From assembly GCF_018918095.1 (NCBI RefSeq), contig NZ_JAHLPV010000016.1:1-54064 (forward strand): a stretch of DNA of 54,064 nucleotides, written 5' to 3'. Position numbers and translations under genes: made by a program. This DNA comes from Acetivibrio sp. MSJd-27 (lineage in GTDB: Bacteria; Bacillota; Clostridia; UMGS1840; HGM11507). Below the pieces are notes generated by a model, which worked only from the letters and a program-made list of their open reading frames with translations, did not search any database and was not told the DNA's origin. This document shows, piece after piece, positions 52,596-54,064 of this stretch; position 1 is the stretch's first letter, and the number at the start of each line of letters is the position of its first letter.

Positions 52596-53768
52596 ATGGC
52601 TTCACTTTTATTAGCTATTATATATTTGGCGTTTATCACTTTGGGGCTTCCCGATTCGCTGTTGGGGGCTGCCTGGCCCAGTATGTATCAGGAGATAGGT
52701 GCATCTGTATCATGGGCGGGAATTCTTTCGATGATTACGGCAGCAGGAACTATTATCTCCAGCTTAGCAAGTGATAGAATAATTCGCAAACTGGGTGCTG
52801 GACGGGTTACCGCCATTAGTTCATGTATGACAGCAGTCGCTTTGTTCGGATTTTCCACCAGCCGTTCTTTCTGGATTTTATGCCTTTGGGCTGTACCATA
52901 TGGATTGGGTGCTGGCAGCATTGATGCGGCGTTAAATAATTTTGTAGCGCTTCATTATCCGGCAAGACATATGAGTTGGCTGCACTGCATGTGGGGGATT
53001 GGCGCCAGTGCGGGCGCTGTAATTATAGGCTGGGCGATTGCAGAAGGATTCCATTGGAATGGAGGCTATCAGGTCACCTCTATTTTGCAGTTCGTTCTGA
53101 CAATTACCCTTTTTCTTTCTTTGCCTCTTTGGAAAAGAGTAGCTGGTTCTTATGCGGAAAGAGAGCCGAAACAGCAGAAGTCTGCCGTCTATAAGCTTTC
53201 TCAGATTATAAAGAGGAAGGGCGTAAAAGAGGTTTTGATTTTCTTTTTTTGCTATTGTGCTTTAGAGTCTACGGCAGGTATGTGGGCGGCGAGCTATTGT
53301 ACGATTTATCGCGGTATCACACCAGAGCAGGCAGCACGGTGGGCAAGCTTGTTTTACTTAGGAATTACAGCGGGAAGATTTGTCTGTGGTTTTCTTACCG
53401 TGAAAATAAATGACAAAAACATGATTCGTTTGGGTCAGGGATTGACTGCAGTGGGGTTGCTGCTTGTTATGCTTCCGCTTGATAAAAGTTTTCTTTTCAC
53501 TGGATTGATTCTGATCGGATGTGGCTGCGCGCCTATCTATCCTTCTATTATACATGAAACCCCTGTTAATTTTGGGAAAGACTTGAGTCAATCAATTATA
53601 GGTGTACAGATGGCTGCGGCTTATGTTGGGACCTGTTTGATACCTCCAATATTTGGTCTGTTGGCACAATTTGTCGCTATTTCGATGTATCCCTTTTTCT
53701 TAGTGATACTGTTGGTTATAATGGTAGTTATGTCGGAAAAGCTGCATATTTTAACGACAAAAAGGTGA
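52596..53768 (+). CDS. Major facilitator superfamily transporter
   Basis: 390 residues with about 12 membrane helices. GLPDSLLGAAWPSMYQEIG in helix 1, SDRIIRKLGAGRV in the loop 2-3 signature position, YGLGAGSIDAALNNFVALH in helix 4, and a second-half repeat GRFVCGFLTVKI. Resembles FucP/YfkF-like uncharacterised MFS members; substrate unknown. Weak ribosome site (TTAGG). Confidence 0.85.
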   Translation: MASLLLAIIYLAFITLGLPDSLLGAAWPSMYQEIGASVSWAGILSMITAAGTIISSLASDRIIRKLGAGRVTAISSCMTAVALFGFSTSRSFWILCLWAVPYGLGAGSIDAALNNFVALHYPARHMSWLHCMWGIGASAGAVIIGWAIAEGFHWNGGYQVTSILQFVLTITLFLSLPLWKRVAGSYAEREPKQQKSAVYKLSQIIKRKGVKEVLIFFFCYCALESTAGMWAASYCTIYRGITPEQAARWASLFYLGITAGRFVCGFLTVKINDKNMIRLGQGLTAVGLLLVMLPLDKSFLFTGLILIGCGCAPIYPSIIHETPVNFGKDLSQSIIGVQMAAAYVGTCLIPPIFGLLAQFVAISMYPFFLVILLVIMVVMSEKLHILTTKR

Positions 53769-53794
53769 AATATATATTGCATGAAAAAAACAGC

Positions 53795-53833
53795 AATCGT
53801 CATGGAATTGAGATGATTCCATGACGATTTTTT
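53795..53833 (+). terminator. Terminator after the MFS gene
   Basis: Fourteen-bp perfect stem AATCGTCATGGAAT with ATTCCATGACGATT, seven-base loop, T-run. Confidence 0.93.
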
Positions 53834-53843
53834 GTATCACGAA

Positions 53844-53866
53844 AACCACCAGCTAAGCTGGTGGTT
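53844..53866 (+). mobile_element. Left-end hairpin of an IS200/IS605-family element
   Basis: AACCACCAGCT and AGCTGGTGGTT form a perfect 11-bp palindrome 95 bases before the transposase ATG. Sub-terminal hairpins of this kind are recognised as single strands by Y1 transposases. The exact element end is not determined; it probably lies just left of the hairpin, next to the MFS terminator. Confidence 0.7.
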
Positions 53867-53960
53867 CAAAAGAGGCTTATGCCGATGAGGAATAAAAAAC
53901 CTATGTTAAAATAGAAGCGGGTCTAGTCAGCCGCAACAAAATAATATAGGGGGTATCAAA

Positions 53961-54064
53961 ATGAAGATTGATACAAAAAGCAGTTTATCACACACAACAT
54001 GGAATTGCAAGTATCACATAGTATTTGCACCAAAATATCGGAGACAAATAATATACGGAAAAAT
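53961..54064 (+). CDS. tnpA: IS200/IS605 family transposase TnpA, 5' part only
   Basis: The first 34 codons before the window ends. Reads SLSHTTWNCKYHIVFAPKYR, the highly conserved N-terminus of Y1 HUH transposases (the HUH and catalytic Tyr lie beyond the edge). AGGGGG precedes the ATG. Confidence 0.93.
   Translation, partial: MKIDTKSSLSHTTWNCKYHIVFAPKYRRQIIYGK

Noticed and set aside
1-54064. CRISPR arrays, tRNA, rRNA genes, prophage modules
   Set aside because: No regularly spaced repeats with unique spacers, no cloverleaf or rRNA signatures, and no phage structural genes were found.

Overview
The window reads as a chromosomal segment of an anaerobic, endospore-forming member of the Clostridia (Firmicutes/Bacillota). 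The evidence is a set of sporulation genes (cotJA-cotJB-cotJC, spoIIM, spoIIP, a dacF-type carboxypeptidase), a sigI-rsgI sigma/anti-sigma pair, GTP-dependent PEP carboxykinase, low-to-moderate GC, strong Shine-Dalgarno sites and A/T-rich consensus promoters. I cannot fix genus or species. I see no rRNA, tRNA or CRISPR array.

Layout. 1-1.4 kb: the start of an unidentified leftward gene with an unusual promoter/stem-loop, then the leftward cotJ spore-coat operon. 1.9-7.3 kb: a TudS/DUF523 protein, a purine permease plus phosphoribosyltransferase salvage pair, pckG, and a GNAT acetyltransferase. 7.5-14.5 kb: the conserved translation/secretion block ylxM-ffh-rpsP-khpA, rimM-trmD, rplS-lepB and rbgA-rnhB-yraN. 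14.5-22.2 kb: dipeptidase, aspartate-type aminotransferase, purB, proC, spoIIM, xerD and pyrimidine-nucleoside phosphorylase. 22.2-26.3 kb: an apparent insertion between the phosphorylase and dacF, holding a stand-alone GltD-like flavoprotein behind a structured leader, a GH109-like Gfo/Idh protein, and a divergent AraC regulator. 26.4-35.7 kb: dacF, an amidase, a cation-diffusion transporter, spoIIP, tyrS, yitT, ilvE and a DivIVA-like coiled-coil protein. 35.9-44.4 kb: an SH3b-NlpC/P60 hydrolase, comEC, holA, a cation P-type ATPase, an intracellular subtilisin and an esterase.

44.6-48.7 kb is the most unusual part. A secreted protein with a formylglycine-enzyme-like fold, a fibronectin-III-like region and a copper-amine-oxidase-type stalk sits behind a C-tract promoter resembling sigma-I promoters. 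Its reading frame breaks inside the stalk, and the rest of the stalk plus a metallo-beta-lactamase-fold domain continues in another frame with one further stop. Directly downstream come sigI and an rsgI whose extracellular part ends in two tandem repeats of about 43 residues. My interpretation is a sigma-I signalling locus with a novel sensor ectodomain next to its decaying or recoded output gene.

48.8-54 kb: a leftward ttcA-galU pair, NUDIX hydrolase, rplM-rpsI, an MFS transporter, and the left end and first codons of an IS200/IS605-family element cut by the window edge.

Two patterns recur between genes. First, a dispersed promoter-like repeat of about 37-46 bases (a small dyad followed by TTGTTATAAT or close variants) occurs at least six times. 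Second, in three places (window start, proC-spoIIM, tyrS-yitT) the right arm of a stem-loop is also the ribosome-binding site of the next gene, so read-through transcripts would hide that site.
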